Source: JBFFMO01 sp041390025
Lineage (GTDB): Bacteria > Myxococcota_A > Bradymonadia > Bradymonadales > Bradymonadaceae
Assembly: GCA_041390025.1 (NCBI GenBank)
Contig: JAWKQR010000026.1
Coordinates: 13,683-77,682 of the forward strand
Reading direction: 5' to 3'
DNA: 64,000 nt
In this document: piece by piece, positions 40,889 to 49,224 of the stretch
How the letters are laid out: each line of letters starts with the position of its first letter
Numbering within the stretch: the stretch's first letter is position 1
Position numbers and translations under genes: made by a program
Notes under the pieces: generated by a model
Database searches by the model: none
What the model was told of the DNA's origin: nothing
Seen by the model: the letters and a program-made list of their open reading frames with translations, nothing else

Positions 40889-41163
40889 TATTGGCCGATC
40901 GCTGCGGGGCCCATCACGGCCACCATTTCATGCGTGAACGTCAGCCAACGCTCGACCATCCATCCGCCGCCAATCCACAGACACGCGCCTGCACCCACCA
41001 CTTTGGGGACAAAGGCGAGTGTCATTTCGTTGACCTGGGTGGCCGCCTGCAAAACGCTGATCGTCAGGCCGAGTCCCATCGCGACGACCATGAACGGCCC
41101 GCCGAGCGCGACCGAGAGCAGCATCGCGTTCCGGACAATTTCGATGACCCATTCTGGTGACAT
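40888..41163 (-). CDS. fliQ: Flagellar export-gate protein FliQ
   Basis: 91 aa, two membrane helices with the family pattern GPFMVVAMGLGLTISVLQAA, TQVNEMTLAFVPKVVGAGAC. Small gate subunit between fliP (gap 2 nt) and fliR. Confidence 0.95.
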   Translation of the reverse strand: MSPEWVIEIVRNAMLLSVALGGPFMVVAMGLGLTISVLQAATQVNEMTLAFVPKVVGAGACLWIGGGWMVERWLTFTHEMVAVMGPAAIGQ

Positions 41164-41165
41164 GA

Positions 41166-41942
41166 TCAGGCTCCCATGATGGATTTGACGAGGGCGCCGA
41201 CCACCAATGACCAGCCATCGGCGAGTACAAACAGGATCAATTTTATCGGCAGAGACACGACCGCGGGCGGGACCATCATCATGCCCATGGCCATTAAGAC
41301 CGAGGCCACCACGAGGTCGATGACGATAAACGGAATGAAGATCATCGCCCCCATGATGAAGGCCGCGCGAAGCTCGCTGAGCATGAACGCTGGGATCAGC
41401 GTAAACGTGCTGACTTCACTGAAATTCTTGGGTTTTTCGTCTTTGGTCATGCTGAGCATGAGCCGCAACTCTTGGGGCCGTGTGTGGGCAGCCATGAAGT
41501 CGCGCATTGGGCCCATCGCCGCGTTCAGCGCTTGCTCGTCGTTGAGCTGGCCGGCTTGGTAGGGCTCCCACGCCTGAGTGTGGATTTTGCCAAGGACGGG
41601 GCTCATCGTGAACAGGGTCAAAAACAGGCTGAGCCCAATCAAAACTTGGCTCGGCGGCAGGCTTTGTGTTCCTAGGGCCTGTTTGACGAACCCGAGCACG
41701 ACCACAATGCGTGTAAAGCTTGTGACGCTGACCAACATCGCCGGCAGCAGTGACAGGGCCATCAACAGCAGGGTCACACGCAATGCGGGAGCAAATGAAC
41801 CGGTGTCGCCGCCGACCGGGATCGACACGGTCAGCGCGTTTGCGGTTTGTGCCGTTTCGACCGCCTGAGCAAACGCCGCTGGAGCCATCGCAACGACTGC
41901 GGCTCCGGCGACGAGGGCGAGTAGGGTCTTGGTGGATGGCAT
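41166..41942 (-). CDS. fliP: Flagellar export-gate protein FliP
   Basis: 258 aa. A cleavable signal peptide (MPSTKTLLALVAGAAVVAMA ending AFAQ) precedes the gate domain: LLMALSLLPAMLVSVTSFTR IVVVLGFVKQALG, ELRAAFIMGAMIFIPFIVID, LVVASVLMAMGMMMVPP. These are the FliP signatures. The start was set at the signal peptide; the frame is open nine codons upstream. First gene of the fliP-fliQ-fliR-flhB operon. Confidence 0.95.
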   Translation of the reverse strand: MPSTKTLLALVAGAAVVAMAPAAFAQAVETAQTANALTVSIPVGGDTGSFAPALRVTLLLMALSLLPAMLVSVTSFTRIVVVLGFVKQALGTQSLPPSQVLIGLSLFLTLFTMSPVLGKIHTQAWEPYQAGQLNDEQALNAAMGPMRDFMAAHTRPQELRLMLSMTKDEKPKNFSEVSTFTLIPAFMLSELRAAFIMGAMIFIPFIVIDLVVASVLMAMGMMMVPPAVVSLPIKLILFVLADGWSLVVGALVKSIMGA

Positions 41943-41978
41943 GATTTTCCCGTGGTTTTTTATCCACACGGGTCAATT

Positions 41979-41992
41979 ACAATTCCCGTACC
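41979..41992 (-). promoter_or_regulatory. sigma54-like promoter of fliPQR-flhB with GT at the -12 position
   Basis: Minus strand TGGTACG-GGAA-TTGTAAT. It has the same two departures from consensus (GGTAC, TTGT) as the fliM promoter and gives a predicted leader of about 25 nt. The 420-nt gene-free region 41943-42362 holds this site, one enhancer palindrome and repeat array 2. Confidence 0.5.
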
Positions 41993-42045
41993 ATGATCCA
42001 AGAACCGCGTGGTTGCTGGACTTGAGCGAATTGAAATTGCGAAAA

Positions 42046-42060
42046 CGGAAATTAATTCCG
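42046..42060. promoter_or_regulatory. Putative enhancer palindrome upstream of fliP
   Basis: CGGAA ATTAA TTCCG, a perfect 15-bp palindrome about 55 bp upstream of the fliP -24 element. Confidence 0.6.
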
Positions 42061-42083
42061 GCGATGACCGAACGGTGTTTCCT

Positions 42084-42350
42084 ACGGCAGCTTGGAAGCT
42101 GCCGGTCCATGGGATTGGGTCGGCAATTTCCAATTGCCGAATGGGCGAAGCCCACCTGCCGGCCCATGGGATTGGGTCGGCAATCTCCAATTGCCGAATG
42201 GGCGAAGCCCACTTGGGTCGCCACCTTTACGGTTGCCAAATAGACGAAGCCCACAGGGGTCGCCACCTTTACGGTTGCCAAATAGACGAAGCCCACATGG
42301 GTCGGCAATCTCCGATTGCCGAATGGGCGAAGCCCACCCCCCGGTCCACG
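42084..42350. repeat. Extragenic hairpin repeat array (locus 2)
   Basis: About six units, in inverse orientation to locus 1, each ending GGGCGAAGCCCAC or AGACGAAGCCCAC. The first hairpin is CGGCAGCTTGGAAGCTGCCG; later ones are CGGCAATT-tcc-AATTGCCG, CGGCAATC-tcc-GATTGCCG, and two degenerate units with CGCCACCTTTACGGTTGCC. Paired stem positions change together between copies. The array fills most of the gap between flgL (ends 42363) and the fliP promoter. Confidence 0.85.
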
Positions 42351-42362
42351 TCACAGGGTAGA

Positions 42363-43238
42363 TTACAGCTTGAACAGCGAATCCACAGCGGCGTTGACCC
42401 GCGCGGACGCTTGAACGGCGAGCTGCATCGTCCCCGTCGCCGATTGAACGTTCGCGATCGAGGCAGCGATGTCCGCGTCGGTCAGCTCGCCGGCGCGATC
42501 GGCGTTGGAAAGCACCGCGTTGGACATGAAATTCGAGGCGAACTCGACCATGTTCAGCTTCTCTCCAACCTCCTGACGTCCACCGACGATGGCTTCGCGG
42601 CCGCCTCGCAACGAATCGATGGCCGCGCCGACGGCCGATTGGTCGCCACTGCTCAAGGCCGATTCCAAGGCGTTGAGGGCGTCAAACGCGCTGTTTGCAC
42701 CCGAGCCAAATGCGGTCGCGCCCGTCATCATGTCGATGGATTCTCCGGGTGCGATGGGCACACGACGTGACGTCGCGGAACCCAAAAATCCTCCGGTATC
42801 GTCAAAGGCGGGGTTCGTATCGTCGATGCCGCCAAAAATCGCCGCACCACGAAACTGCGAGTTGGCGGCGTCGAGCACCTGTTCGCGCAAACCTTGGACG
42901 GTTTTGACCGCGGCCGCCATTTGGTCAGGCGTACGCGGGCCACTGGCCATCTGTTGGGCGAGATTGACCGCTGCGTCCATGGCGCCACTGGCCGATGCCA
43001 GCGCACTGTCGGCCGCTTCGAAGTAGCTTTTGACCTGGTCGTTGTTGTCGACCATGTTTTCGTAGCGTACCGCTTGGGTGCGATACTTCGAGGCCGCCGC
43101 GTGGGTGGTCGGGTCGTCCGAAGCACGATTGACACGAGACCCGGTCACCACCTCTTCCATCGATTTTTGCAGACGGGCATCGTTCGACTTGAGTCGACTC
43201 AGCATCGCCGTGCTTTTTTGATGTTCGGTTACGCGCAT
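42363..43238 (-). CDS. flgL: Hook-filament junction protein FlgL
   Basis: 291 aa, flagellin-like. N-terminus MRVTEHQKSTAMLSRLKSND then EVVTGSRVNRASDDPTTHAA, middle QVLDAANSQFRGAAIFGG, C-terminus MQLAVQASARVNAAVDSLFK. It joins hook and filament with FlgK. It follows flgK by 3 nt and is last in the flgI-to-flgL operon. Confidence 0.93.
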   Translation of the reverse strand: MRVTEHQKSTAMLSRLKSNDARLQKSMEEVVTGSRVNRASDDPTTHAAASKYRTQAVRYENMVDNNDQVKSYFEAADSALASASGAMDAAVNLAQQMASGPRTPDQMAAAVKTVQGLREQVLDAANSQFRGAAIFGGIDDTNPAFDDTGGFLGSATSRRVPIAPGESIDMMTGATAFGSGANSAFDALNALESALSSGDQSAVGAAIDSLRGGREAIVGGRQEVGEKLNMVEFASNFMSNAVLSNADRAGELTDADIAASIANVQSATGTMQLAVQASARVNAAVDSLFKL

Positions 43239-43241
43239 CGA

Positions 43242-44609
43242 TTAACTCTTCAGTGACATGATCGAATCAAACATGGACTCCGAAGCCTGCAGAACTTTCA
43301 TCGCCGCTTCAAATCCACGTTGAGCCTGAGTCAGGTTCAAAATCTCTTCTTCCATGGACACGCCTTCGACCGAGCTCTTCATCGCGCTGAGCTGTTGAAG
43401 GCTTGAGTCCGACGTGATGGCGTTTCGATCGGCATCGGCGATGGTGGTGCCGATGCGTTGTTGAATCGAACGAATTCCGTCTTCGATCTGCCCACCCGAG
43501 GGCAAGTTGGTGTCGCGAACGTCCATCATCGCGCGAAGTGCCGCATTGTCGCCCGGCGATCCTGTGCCCGATGTCGCGAGCGCATCCGGGTTTCCGCTGA
43601 CGGCTGCATCGACGGCGAAACTTGCGGCTGCTCCGGCGCCGGGGGTGATCGAGAACAAATTGCGACCGTTAACGCCGTCGACGCCAAAACCCGCTGCGTG
43701 TGCGGCGTTCATCGCGTTGGCGAATTCTTCGGCACGCGTGTTCAAATCGGTCAACGCGCCCAGCGCGACGTCGTTGTGGCCCGACACCAATCCGCCGAGC
43801 GAGCCGCCTGGCTGCGCGATGGGTTGGTCGCCCGAAACTCCAGACAAACTGAGGCTGAGCTCGTTGTTGTTCTTTTGCAGGCTCAGGGTGCGTGCTTGGC
43901 CGCCCTCGACGATGGACCGGCCATCGTTGGTAACGAGTTGCACCGTGCCGTCCTTGCCGTTGACGACCTGGACGTTGAGCTGGTCGGTGACTCGGCCCAC
44001 GATTCGATTGCGCTCGTCGATCAAGTCGTCGCCACCGCCCGACGCGACGGCCTCGCGAATCTGCTGGTCGAGCTTGGCGATTTGGCCGAGGTCTTTGTTC
44101 AGCGATTCGACGCTGTCGCGGGCGGTCGCTTCGATGGAGGTCATCTCGCGCGTGAGCACGTTGGCGTCTTGGCGGAACGATGCCGCCACGGACTCGGCTT
44201 TCGAGAGCACATCGCGGCGGCGCGCGGGGTCTGAGGGCTGGCTCGACAACGCACCCATCGCGTCAAAGAACCCACCAATTTGGACCGCCGTCTTGGCTTC
44301 GCCGTCGGGGAACAGCGACGTTTCAAGCGAGCGGCCGATCTGTCCGACCTGGTTGTGGAAACCGACTTCGCTGCGTTGAAACGCGATTTGGCGTTCACAA
44401 AACGGGGTGCGCACGGCGTAGGGACCTTCGGTCGTGACGCCGCGCACCTTGCCGCCGTATTGGCCGCCAAGCGTGACCATGTCGACCCGTTGGCGCACAT
44501 AGCCCTCGGTCGACGCGTTCGCGATATTGTGCTGCGACACTTCCATGCGTTGCTGCTGACTCATCAGCGCGCCTCGCCCCATGGAAAGTAGTCGCGAAAT
44601 ATCGCTCAT
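43242..44609 (-). CDS. flgK: Hook-filament junction protein FlgK
   Basis: 455 aa. N-terminus LLSMGRGALMSQQQRMEVSQ HNIANASTEGYVRQRV is the rod/hook family signature, followed by GQIAKLDQQIREAVASGGGD and DLIDERNRIVGRVTDQLNV. C-terminus EEEILNLTQAQRGFEAAMKV. It is a junction protein added after hook completion. The start overlaps the flgN stop (TAATG) and has no ribosome-binding site of its own, so it is probably coupled. Confidence 0.94.
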   Translation of the reverse strand: MSDISRLLSMGRGALMSQQQRMEVSQHNIANASTEGYVRQRVDMVTLGGQYGGKVRGVTTEGPYAVRTPFCERQIAFQRSEVGFHNQVGQIGRSLETSLFPDGEAKTAVQIGGFFDAMGALSSQPSDPARRRDVLSKAESVAASFRQDANVLTREMTSIEATARDSVESLNKDLGQIAKLDQQIREAVASGGGDDLIDERNRIVGRVTDQLNVQVVNGKDGTVQLVTNDGRSIVEGGQARTLSLQKNNNELSLSLSGVSGDQPIAQPGGSLGGLVSGHNDVALGALTDLNTRAEEFANAMNAAHAAGFGVDGVNGRNLFSITPGAGAAASFAVDAAVSGNPDALATSGTGSPGDNAALRAMMDVRDTNLPSGGQIEDGIRSIQQRIGTTIADADRNAITSDSSLQQLSAMKSSVEGVSMEEEILNLTQAQRGFEAAMKVLQASESMFDSIMSLKS

Positions 44610-45139
44610 TAGATGGTCCGTGAAAGGAGTGGGTTGGACATCGCGGGACGTCCGATGCGCCCAGAGACGCCGTAGGTTTGATTGGTGTTCGAATCCACGA
44701 GCTCGGCGACGTACGAGGTGATCCAGCCCACCGCACGATCAAGCAGATTGCGGTTCATGGCGTGCAGCTCGGCGACCACGTCACGCAGCGCGTGCAGCTC
44801 GCTCGACAGGTCTTCGAGGCGAACACCGTCTTGACCACCGACCGTTTTGCCCAGCGCGGACAACGCTTCCACGAGGTCCTCGGGCATGGATTGACCAGCC
44901 ATCCAGCGTGTCCATTCGCCCGAAACGGCTTCGCGCTGGCGCTGTGCATGGTGTTGGTACAAGTCGAGCAGACGGTTCTTTTCCTCAAGCACCTTCATCA
45001 AGGCGGCGACGTTAAAAAACGTGACGTGCTCGCGCTCGCTGCGCATGCACTCCGCCAAACATTGAAGAAGTCGTGAGCTTTGCTCGACCACTTCAAAGAC
45101 TTCTGCGCTGATTTTGTCGTCCGCGTTTTGTGTAAGCAC
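44609..45139 (-). CDS. flgN: FlgK/FlgL export chaperone FlgN
   Basis: 176 aa, helical. VVEQSSRLLQCLAECMRSER, VAALMKVLEEKNRLLDLYQH and LRDVVAELHAMNRNLLDRAV give the FlgN long-helix pattern, and the C-terminal NQTYGVSGR resembles the Tyr-Gly motif often seen in FlgN. I chose the GTG preceded by GAGGGG at 6 nt; an earlier GTG six codons upstream overlaps flgM. Direct position before flgK supports the role. Confidence 0.85.
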   Translation of the reverse strand: MLTQNADDKISAEVFEVVEQSSRLLQCLAECMRSEREHVTFFNVAALMKVLEEKNRLLDLYQHHAQRQREAVSGEWTRWMAGQSMPEDLVEALSALGKTVGGQDGVRLEDLSSELHALRDVVAELHAMNRNLLDRAVGWITSYVAELVDSNTNQTYGVSGRIGRPAMSNPLLSRTI

Positions 45140-45149
45140 GTCCGCCCCC

Positions 45150-45431
45150 TCAATCACTGATCAAGTCGTTGATAGCTTTCGGATCTGCCAAGAGACGGTC
45201 GGTCAGCTTATCGAGGTTGGGCTTGTAGTCCCCCGATTTGATGGCCGCCTTAAGTGCCGCGAAGTCCACCGTCTCGGGTTTGGCCTGCATCGCGACGTTG
45301 GTCAGCTCTTTCGAGGCGCCCGACAAAGCGACAACATCCCCACCATGTTCCCGAACTTCTTCGGGCTCGGCACCCGCCGAGGATTCGACCTTGCGAACCT
45401 CTTGGGCTTTGTTGATGGATGTAATCTTCAT
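45150..45431 (-). CDS. flgM: Anti-sigma28 factor FlgM
   Basis: 93 aa. The N-terminus is unstructured. The C-terminal half has VDFAALKAAIKSGDYKPNLD KLTDRLLADP, the FlgM helix pair that binds FliA. FlgM leaves through the completed hook and so frees FliA. ATGA overlap with flgJ and a GGAGAG site. A sigma28 promoter for it lies inside flgJ (45468-45494), giving feedback control. Confidence 0.93.
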   Translation of the reverse strand: MKITSINKAQEVRKVESSAGAEPEEVREHGGDVVALSGASKELTNVAMQAKPETVDFAALKAAIKSGDYKPNLDKLTDRLLADPKAINDLISD

Positions 45432-45862
45432 GGCTGCTCTCCGTTCATTTCGTTGTCTTCAGAACGGTCATCGGCATGCTCGGGGGAGACTTTAGTAAAA
45501 TTTTTCGATCCTTTAGCGATTCCGAACGACACCCGAAGTTCCTCCATGGATGTGGGGGATTCCCCGGAGGCCGCGGGCAGGGATTTGGACCACGTTTTCT
45601 CGAGCACCTGCGCGATGCCCATCTCACCGCGGGCTGCGGACATGTCCGCAACATGGTCGGCGAGCGACTCGCCGAAAAACTGTCGCGCGAGCGACGACTC
45701 AGCTCCCATTGCTTCTGCCGAAGACTCCATCTGTTTAAATAACTGGGAGGTGACAAAAGCTTCAAATTTTTGGGCGGCTTCGCGGATCTTTTTCTGGTCG
45801 CGCGTGGGCTCGACGGCGGTCTGGTCCGTTGGGACCGTGGGCATGTGGGGTTGAACTTTCAT
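45428..45862 (-). CDS. flgJ: Rod-binding protein FlgJ, single-domain form
   Basis: 144 aa. The rod-binding domain reads IREAAQKFEAFVTSQLFKQM, followed by SLARQFFGESLADHVADMSA ARGEMGIAQVL. The C-terminal muramidase domain found in enterobacterial FlgJ is absent, as in many other lineages, so another wall hydrolase must open the peptidoglycan. The tail after residue 110 is disordered, and its DNA holds the flgM promoter. ATGA overlaps at both ends. Confidence 0.9.
   Translation of the reverse strand: MKVQPHMPTVPTDQTAVEPTRDQKKIREAAQKFEAFVTSQLFKQMESSAEAMGAESSLARQFFGESLADHVADMSAARGEMGIAQVLEKTWSKSLPAASGESPTSMEELRVSFGIAKGSKNFTKVSPEHADDRSEDNEMNGEQP
45468..45494 (-). promoter_or_regulatory. sigma28 (FliA) promoter of flgM-flgN-flgK-flgL, inside flgJ
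   Basis: Minus strand TAAA-N15-GCCGATGA, one mismatch from consensus and exact spacing, ending 37 nt before the flgM ATG. It allows late expression of flgM, flgN, flgK and flgL apart from the sigma54 transcript from flgI. Confidence 0.82.
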
Positions 45863-47049
45863 TGGATCACCAACCGGGCATCAAGCGCACCCGCCGCTTC
45901 AATGGCCTGCAAGATGGCGATCAAGTCACGCGGGGATGCGCCCAGCGCGTTCAGCGCCGACACCACATCCCCGATGGAGCCGCCGGGTGTGACGACCTTG
46001 AGCGCGCCGCCTTCCTCTTCGACACCGGTCTCGGTGTTTGTGATGCGTGCGGTGTTTCCGCGCGCCAAAGGTCCTGGCTGCGAGACATCGGTAAACGACG
46101 AGATCGTGACGTTGAGGTTGCCATGGGCGATGGCTACCTCGCGGATACGCACGTCACCGCCGAGCACGACGGTGCCGGTTCGCTCGTTGACGACCACCTT
46201 AGCGATTTGGCCCGGTGTGACCTCAAGGGTTTCGATCGCGGCGATGAACTGCGGCACGCTGTCGCGGAAGTTCTCGGGGATGTCGACCTGCACCGTGCCT
46301 GCGTCAATCGCGCGCGCCGGCCCGGTGTTGGGGTCTTGTAGACCCGTCTTTTCGGGCGCTGCGGGCGCGTTGGGGTCAGCCGCTGCCGCGTTGGGGTCAG
46401 CCGCTGCAGCTGGGGTCATGAAGCCGCTGACGACACGGGCAATCTCGGCCGCGGTTGTAAAATCTGGGTCACGCAGGATCAGCCGCAGGCTCTCGCGTTG
46501 GTTGAGGTTGACCTCGACGTTTTTCTCGACGAGCGCGCCGTTGGGGAGCAGTCCTGCCGTGACGTGATTTTTGGTCTGGGAATTCCCTTCCGGTCCGACC
46601 GAAAACCCGCCGACCGAAAGCGCGCCTTGAGCCACAGCGTAGACTTGGCCATCGGCGCCCTTGAGCGGCGTCATCAAAAGGGTTCCGCCCTGCAAGCTGC
46701 GCGCGTTTCCGAGGCTAGACACGGTAATGTCCAAACGTTGACCCGAGCGTGCAAAGGGGGGCAGTTCGGCCGTGACGATGACCGCGGCAACGTTGCGGGT
46801 GGTAATTTTTTCCTTATCGACCCGAATTCCCATCCGGCTGAGCATCGAGGCGGTCGATTGTACCGTGAATTCGGACTGGCCGTAGTCGCCGGTTCCTGCC
46901 AAACCAACGACCAATCCGTATCCCAGAATTTGGTTCTCGCGAACGCCTTGGACACTCGCCAAGTCCTTGAGCCGTGCGGCCGACACGTCGGTCACCACGC
47001 CAAACAAAGTGGCGAGTCCAAGGGTGATTGCGGTCAGGGTTCGTTTCAT
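45859..47049 (-). CDS. flgI: Flagellar P-ring protein FlgI
   Basis: 396 aa with a signal peptide (TLTAITLGLATLFGVVTDVS A). LKDLASVQGVRENQILGYGL VVGLAGTGD is the FlgI start, then STASMLSRMGIRVDKEKITT RNVAAVIVTAELPPF. The P ring lies in the peptidoglycan layer and shows a Gram-negative wall. Between the two halves is an Ala/Asp/Pro/Asn-rich insert, encoded by a 21-bp tandem duplication (46367-46408). AGGAA lies 7 nt before the chosen ATG. Confidence 0.94.
   Translation of the reverse strand: MKRTLTAITLGLATLFGVVTDVSAARLKDLASVQGVRENQILGYGLVVGLAGTGDYGQSEFTVQSTASMLSRMGIRVDKEKITTRNVAAVIVTAELPPFARSGQRLDITVSSLGNARSLQGGTLLMTPLKGADGQVYAVAQGALSVGGFSVGPEGNSQTKNHVTAGLLPNGALVEKNVEVNLNQRESLRLILRDPDFTTAAEIARVVSGFMTPAAAADPNAAAADPNAPAAPEKTGLQDPNTGPARAIDAGTVQVDIPENFRDSVPQFIAAIETLEVTPGQIAKVVVNERTGTVVLGGDVRIREVAIAHGNLNVTISSFTDVSQPGPLARGNTARITNTETGVEEEGGALKVVTPGGSIGDVVSALNALGASPRDLIAILQAIEAAGALDARLVIQ
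46367..46408. repeat. 21-bp tandem duplication inside flgI
   Basis: Two direct copies of GCGTTGGGGTCAGCCGCTGC plus one base (46367-46387 and 46388-46408) keep the frame and duplicate the peptide AAAADPN in a linker of FlgI. This is a replication-slippage type of length change. Confidence 0.85.
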
Positions 47050-47078
47050 CGTGTGATTCCTCATGGCTCCAAGAGTCA

Positions 47079-47092
47079 GCAAACGGTGTGCC
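47079..47092 (-). promoter_or_regulatory. sigma54 promoter of the flgI-to-flgL operon
   Basis: Minus strand TGGCAC-ACCGT-TTGCT, a full match to the sigma54 consensus, placed between the flgH stop and the flgI start. The predicted leader is about 18 nt. No CGGAA-N5-TTCCG palindrome was seen near it. Confidence 0.88.
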
Positions 47093-47097
47093 ACACC

Positions 47098-47793
47098 TCA
47101 GAAGGGCCAGATCCAGCCAAAGTACGTCGCGAAGAAGCCTGGTTTTTGGCCGGCCGAGATCGAGCCGCGGCCAGTGAATTCGATCTCCGCATCGGCGAGT
47201 CGCGACGAGGCGATGGTGTTGTTCTCGTCGACGTCGAAGGGTCGGGCGACGCCGCTGATGTAGAAGTGATGTTCTTCCTCGTTGACGAGGATGACCCGGT
47301 GGCCTTCCACAAAAACATTTCCGTTGGGCAGGGCCTTCTTGACGATGACGGGCACCGTCGCGGTCAGTTTTTCACTTCTCCCGGTCTCGCCGGCTTGGTC
47401 AAAGCGTGTCTCGCTGCTGGCCGAAATCAGCTTGCTGGGTTCGATGTCGGGGTCGAGCTCTTTGACCTTTGCCATCAGCCCGATGAAGGCCGCGATGTCG
47501 GCGTTCATCTCGGTGACGCGGTTGTTCGACGTGTTCGTGGCGCGCTCGGCGTTTGCGAATTCTTCGACACGAACGGTCAGGATGTCTCCCGGTCGAATGG
47601 CGCGCTGGTCGGTGTACAGGTAGTTGCCCTGTTCGCTACCGCCCCAGATCGACCCTTCGGTGGTGGAGTTGTCCATCTCGGTCGCTTCGACCGGGAACTG
47701 GTAGTCGCGGACCTTGGGTTTGTACTCGGCGATGTGGTCGCTGGCGCAGCCCATCGAAAACATTGCGGTTGCCATAAGAATCTTTACCCACAT
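47098..47793 (-). CDS. flgH: Flagellar L-ring lipoprotein FlgH
   Basis: 231 aa. The lipobox in MATAMFSMGC marks an outer-membrane lipoprotein. GSIWGGSEQGNYLYTDQRAI RPGDILTVRVEE is the FlgH signature; HRVILVNEEEHHFYISGVAR P and GFFATYFGWIWPF end the protein. It forms the outer-membrane bushing of the flagellar rod. The ATG has GAGGT 6 nt upstream and overlaps the flgA stop. Confidence 0.93.
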   Translation of the reverse strand: MWVKILMATAMFSMGCASDHIAEYKPKVRDYQFPVEATEMDNSTTEGSIWGGSEQGNYLYTDQRAIRPGDILTVRVEEFANAERATNTSNNRVTEMNADIAAFIGLMAKVKELDPDIEPSKLISASSETRFDQAGETGRSEKLTATVPVIVKKALPNGNVFVEGHRVILVNEEEHHFYISGVARPFDVDENNTIASSRLADAEIEFTGRGSISAGQKPGFFATYFGWIWPF

Positions 47794-48446
47794 CACGGGA
47801 CCTCACAGACGCTAGGACCCACGACCACACCCTCGATGGTGCGGCCTTCGGCGGTGCTTGTTTTGATGCGCACGAGGTCGCCGCGACGACCGGAAGACAT
47901 CGCGATGCCGCGCACGCTGACCACGACGGTGCCTCGACGCACGCGCAGCTCGACGGGCGCGCCACGCTCGATAAGCTTGGGCAACACGACATCCGATGTG
48001 CTGATGACTTTCCCAGGCGTCAGATCACGAGACGCCACGCCGTCGGCAAGGTCTTCCGGTCGAACGGCGTTACGCGGAACTTCGCGCGCTTCCATGAGCT
48101 GTACGGTGGTGCCCGACGCGACGTTTGAGCCACGGGGAATCGCGTTCGCGACCACAACAGCGGGGATGCGCACGACCGCTTTTGCGGTCACCCAACCCAG
48201 CTGCGTTCCGCGATCCGAGCGGATGAGCGCGCGCATGTTCGTCACGCGCAGGGGATCACAGCGAAGCTCAAGATTGTAAACGGCAGGCAGCTTGCCACGC
48301 ACCGCGACGTCGGTCAGTTCGACCTCGGCCCCAGCGGGCAGGCTCGCCTCGACGACGGCTTGCAGCTCTTCGACGACGTGGTCTGGAGCTTTGGCCCATG
48401 CCGACGTGGCACTGAACAACACCAAGATGGTCAGCAGAAAACGCAT
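47793..48446 (-). CDS. flgA: P-ring assembly chaperone FlgA
   Basis: 217 aa. Signal peptide MRFLLTILVLFSATSAWAKA. The SAF-like C-terminal half has IPRGSNVASGTTVQLMEARE VP, LTPGKVISTSDVVLP and VRRGTVVVSVRGIAMSSGRR GDLVRIK, the FlgA pattern. It works in the periplasm on FlgI, encoded downstream. It lies 2 nt after flgG. Confidence 0.9.
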   Translation of the reverse strand: MRFLLTILVLFSATSAWAKAPDHVVEELQAVVEASLPAGAEVELTDVAVRGKLPAVYNLELRCDPLRVTNMRALIRSDRGTQLGWVTAKAVVRIPAVVVANAIPRGSNVASGTTVQLMEAREVPRNAVRPEDLADGVASRDLTPGKVISTSDVVLPKLIERGAPVELRVRRGTVVVSVRGIAMSSGRRGDLVRIKTSTAEGRTIEGVVVGPSVCEVP

Positions 48447-48448
48447 CG

Positions 48449-49216
48449 TTATCTCACGTTCGTGGCGGCACGAAGCATTTCGTCGGCGGTACGGATGACC
48501 TTCGAATTCACTTCGTAGGCGCGCTGCGAGACGATCATCGAGATCATTTCCTCGGTGACCTGCACATTGGAGCCCTCAAGGAATCCTTGGCTGATGGCGC
48601 CCAAGCCGTCTTCGCCGGGCGTGCCGGTGGTGGGCAGACCCGACGCTTCGGTGGGCTCGAAGAGGCCTCGGCCCATCGACCGCAAGCCCGCGGGGTTTTG
48701 GAACCGAGTCAGCTCGAGTCGGCCGACTTCGATCTCGGAGGTTTCACCGTCGAGCACGACGTTGATCGTGCCGTCGCGGGTGATGTTGATCGAGGTGGCT
48801 TCAGAAGGAATGGTGATGCCGGGGTCGACCATGTGGCCATCCGCCGTCACCAAGCTGCCCGCCGCATCGACCTTGAAGGCGCCGGCACGCGTAAACGCCG
48901 CATCGCCGTTGTCCTTGGTCACCCGGAAGAAGCCCTCACCCTCGATCGCAACATCGAGTGGGTTCTCGGTGGCCTCGAGTGTGCCTTGCACAAAGCTCTT
49001 TTGGGTCGCGCCGTTGGCCACACCGGAGCCAATCTCGACACCGGTTGGGTTGCCCTTCCCTGCAGCGCGCTGCTGGGTGTAGAGCATCTCCTGGAACTCG
49101 GCGCGCGACTTCTTGAAGCCCGTCGTGTTGACGTTGGCCAGGTTGTTGGCCGTGATGTCGAGCTTTCGCTGTTGAGCATCCATGCCGGTGGCGGCGGTTT
49201 TGAGGGCTTTAAGCAT
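48449..49216 (-). CDS. flgG: Flagellar distal rod protein FlgG
   Basis: 255 aa. KTAATGMDAQQRKLDITANN LANVNTTGFKKSRAEFQEML is the FlgG N-terminus, PLDVAIEGEGFFRVT the core, and EGSNVQVTEEMISMIVSQRA YEVNSK the C-terminus. AGGAG precedes the ATG. It forms the distal rod and follows flgF by 8 nt. Confidence 0.95.
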   Translation of the reverse strand: MLKALKTAATGMDAQQRKLDITANNLANVNTTGFKKSRAEFQEMLYTQQRAAGKGNPTGVEIGSGVANGATQKSFVQGTLEATENPLDVAIEGEGFFRVTKDNGDAAFTRAGAFKVDAAGSLVTADGHMVDPGITIPSEATSINITRDGTINVVLDGETSEIEVGRLELTRFQNPAGLRSMGRGLFEPTEASGLPTTGTPGEDGLGAISQGFLEGSNVQVTEEMISMIVSQRAYEVNSKVIRTADEMLRAATNVR

Positions 49217-49224
49217 GGTTTCTC

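Noticed and set aside
46498..48279. Open frame of 593 codons on + opposite flgI, flgH and flgA
   Set aside because: It spans three well-supported genes on the other strand and has no protein-like features.
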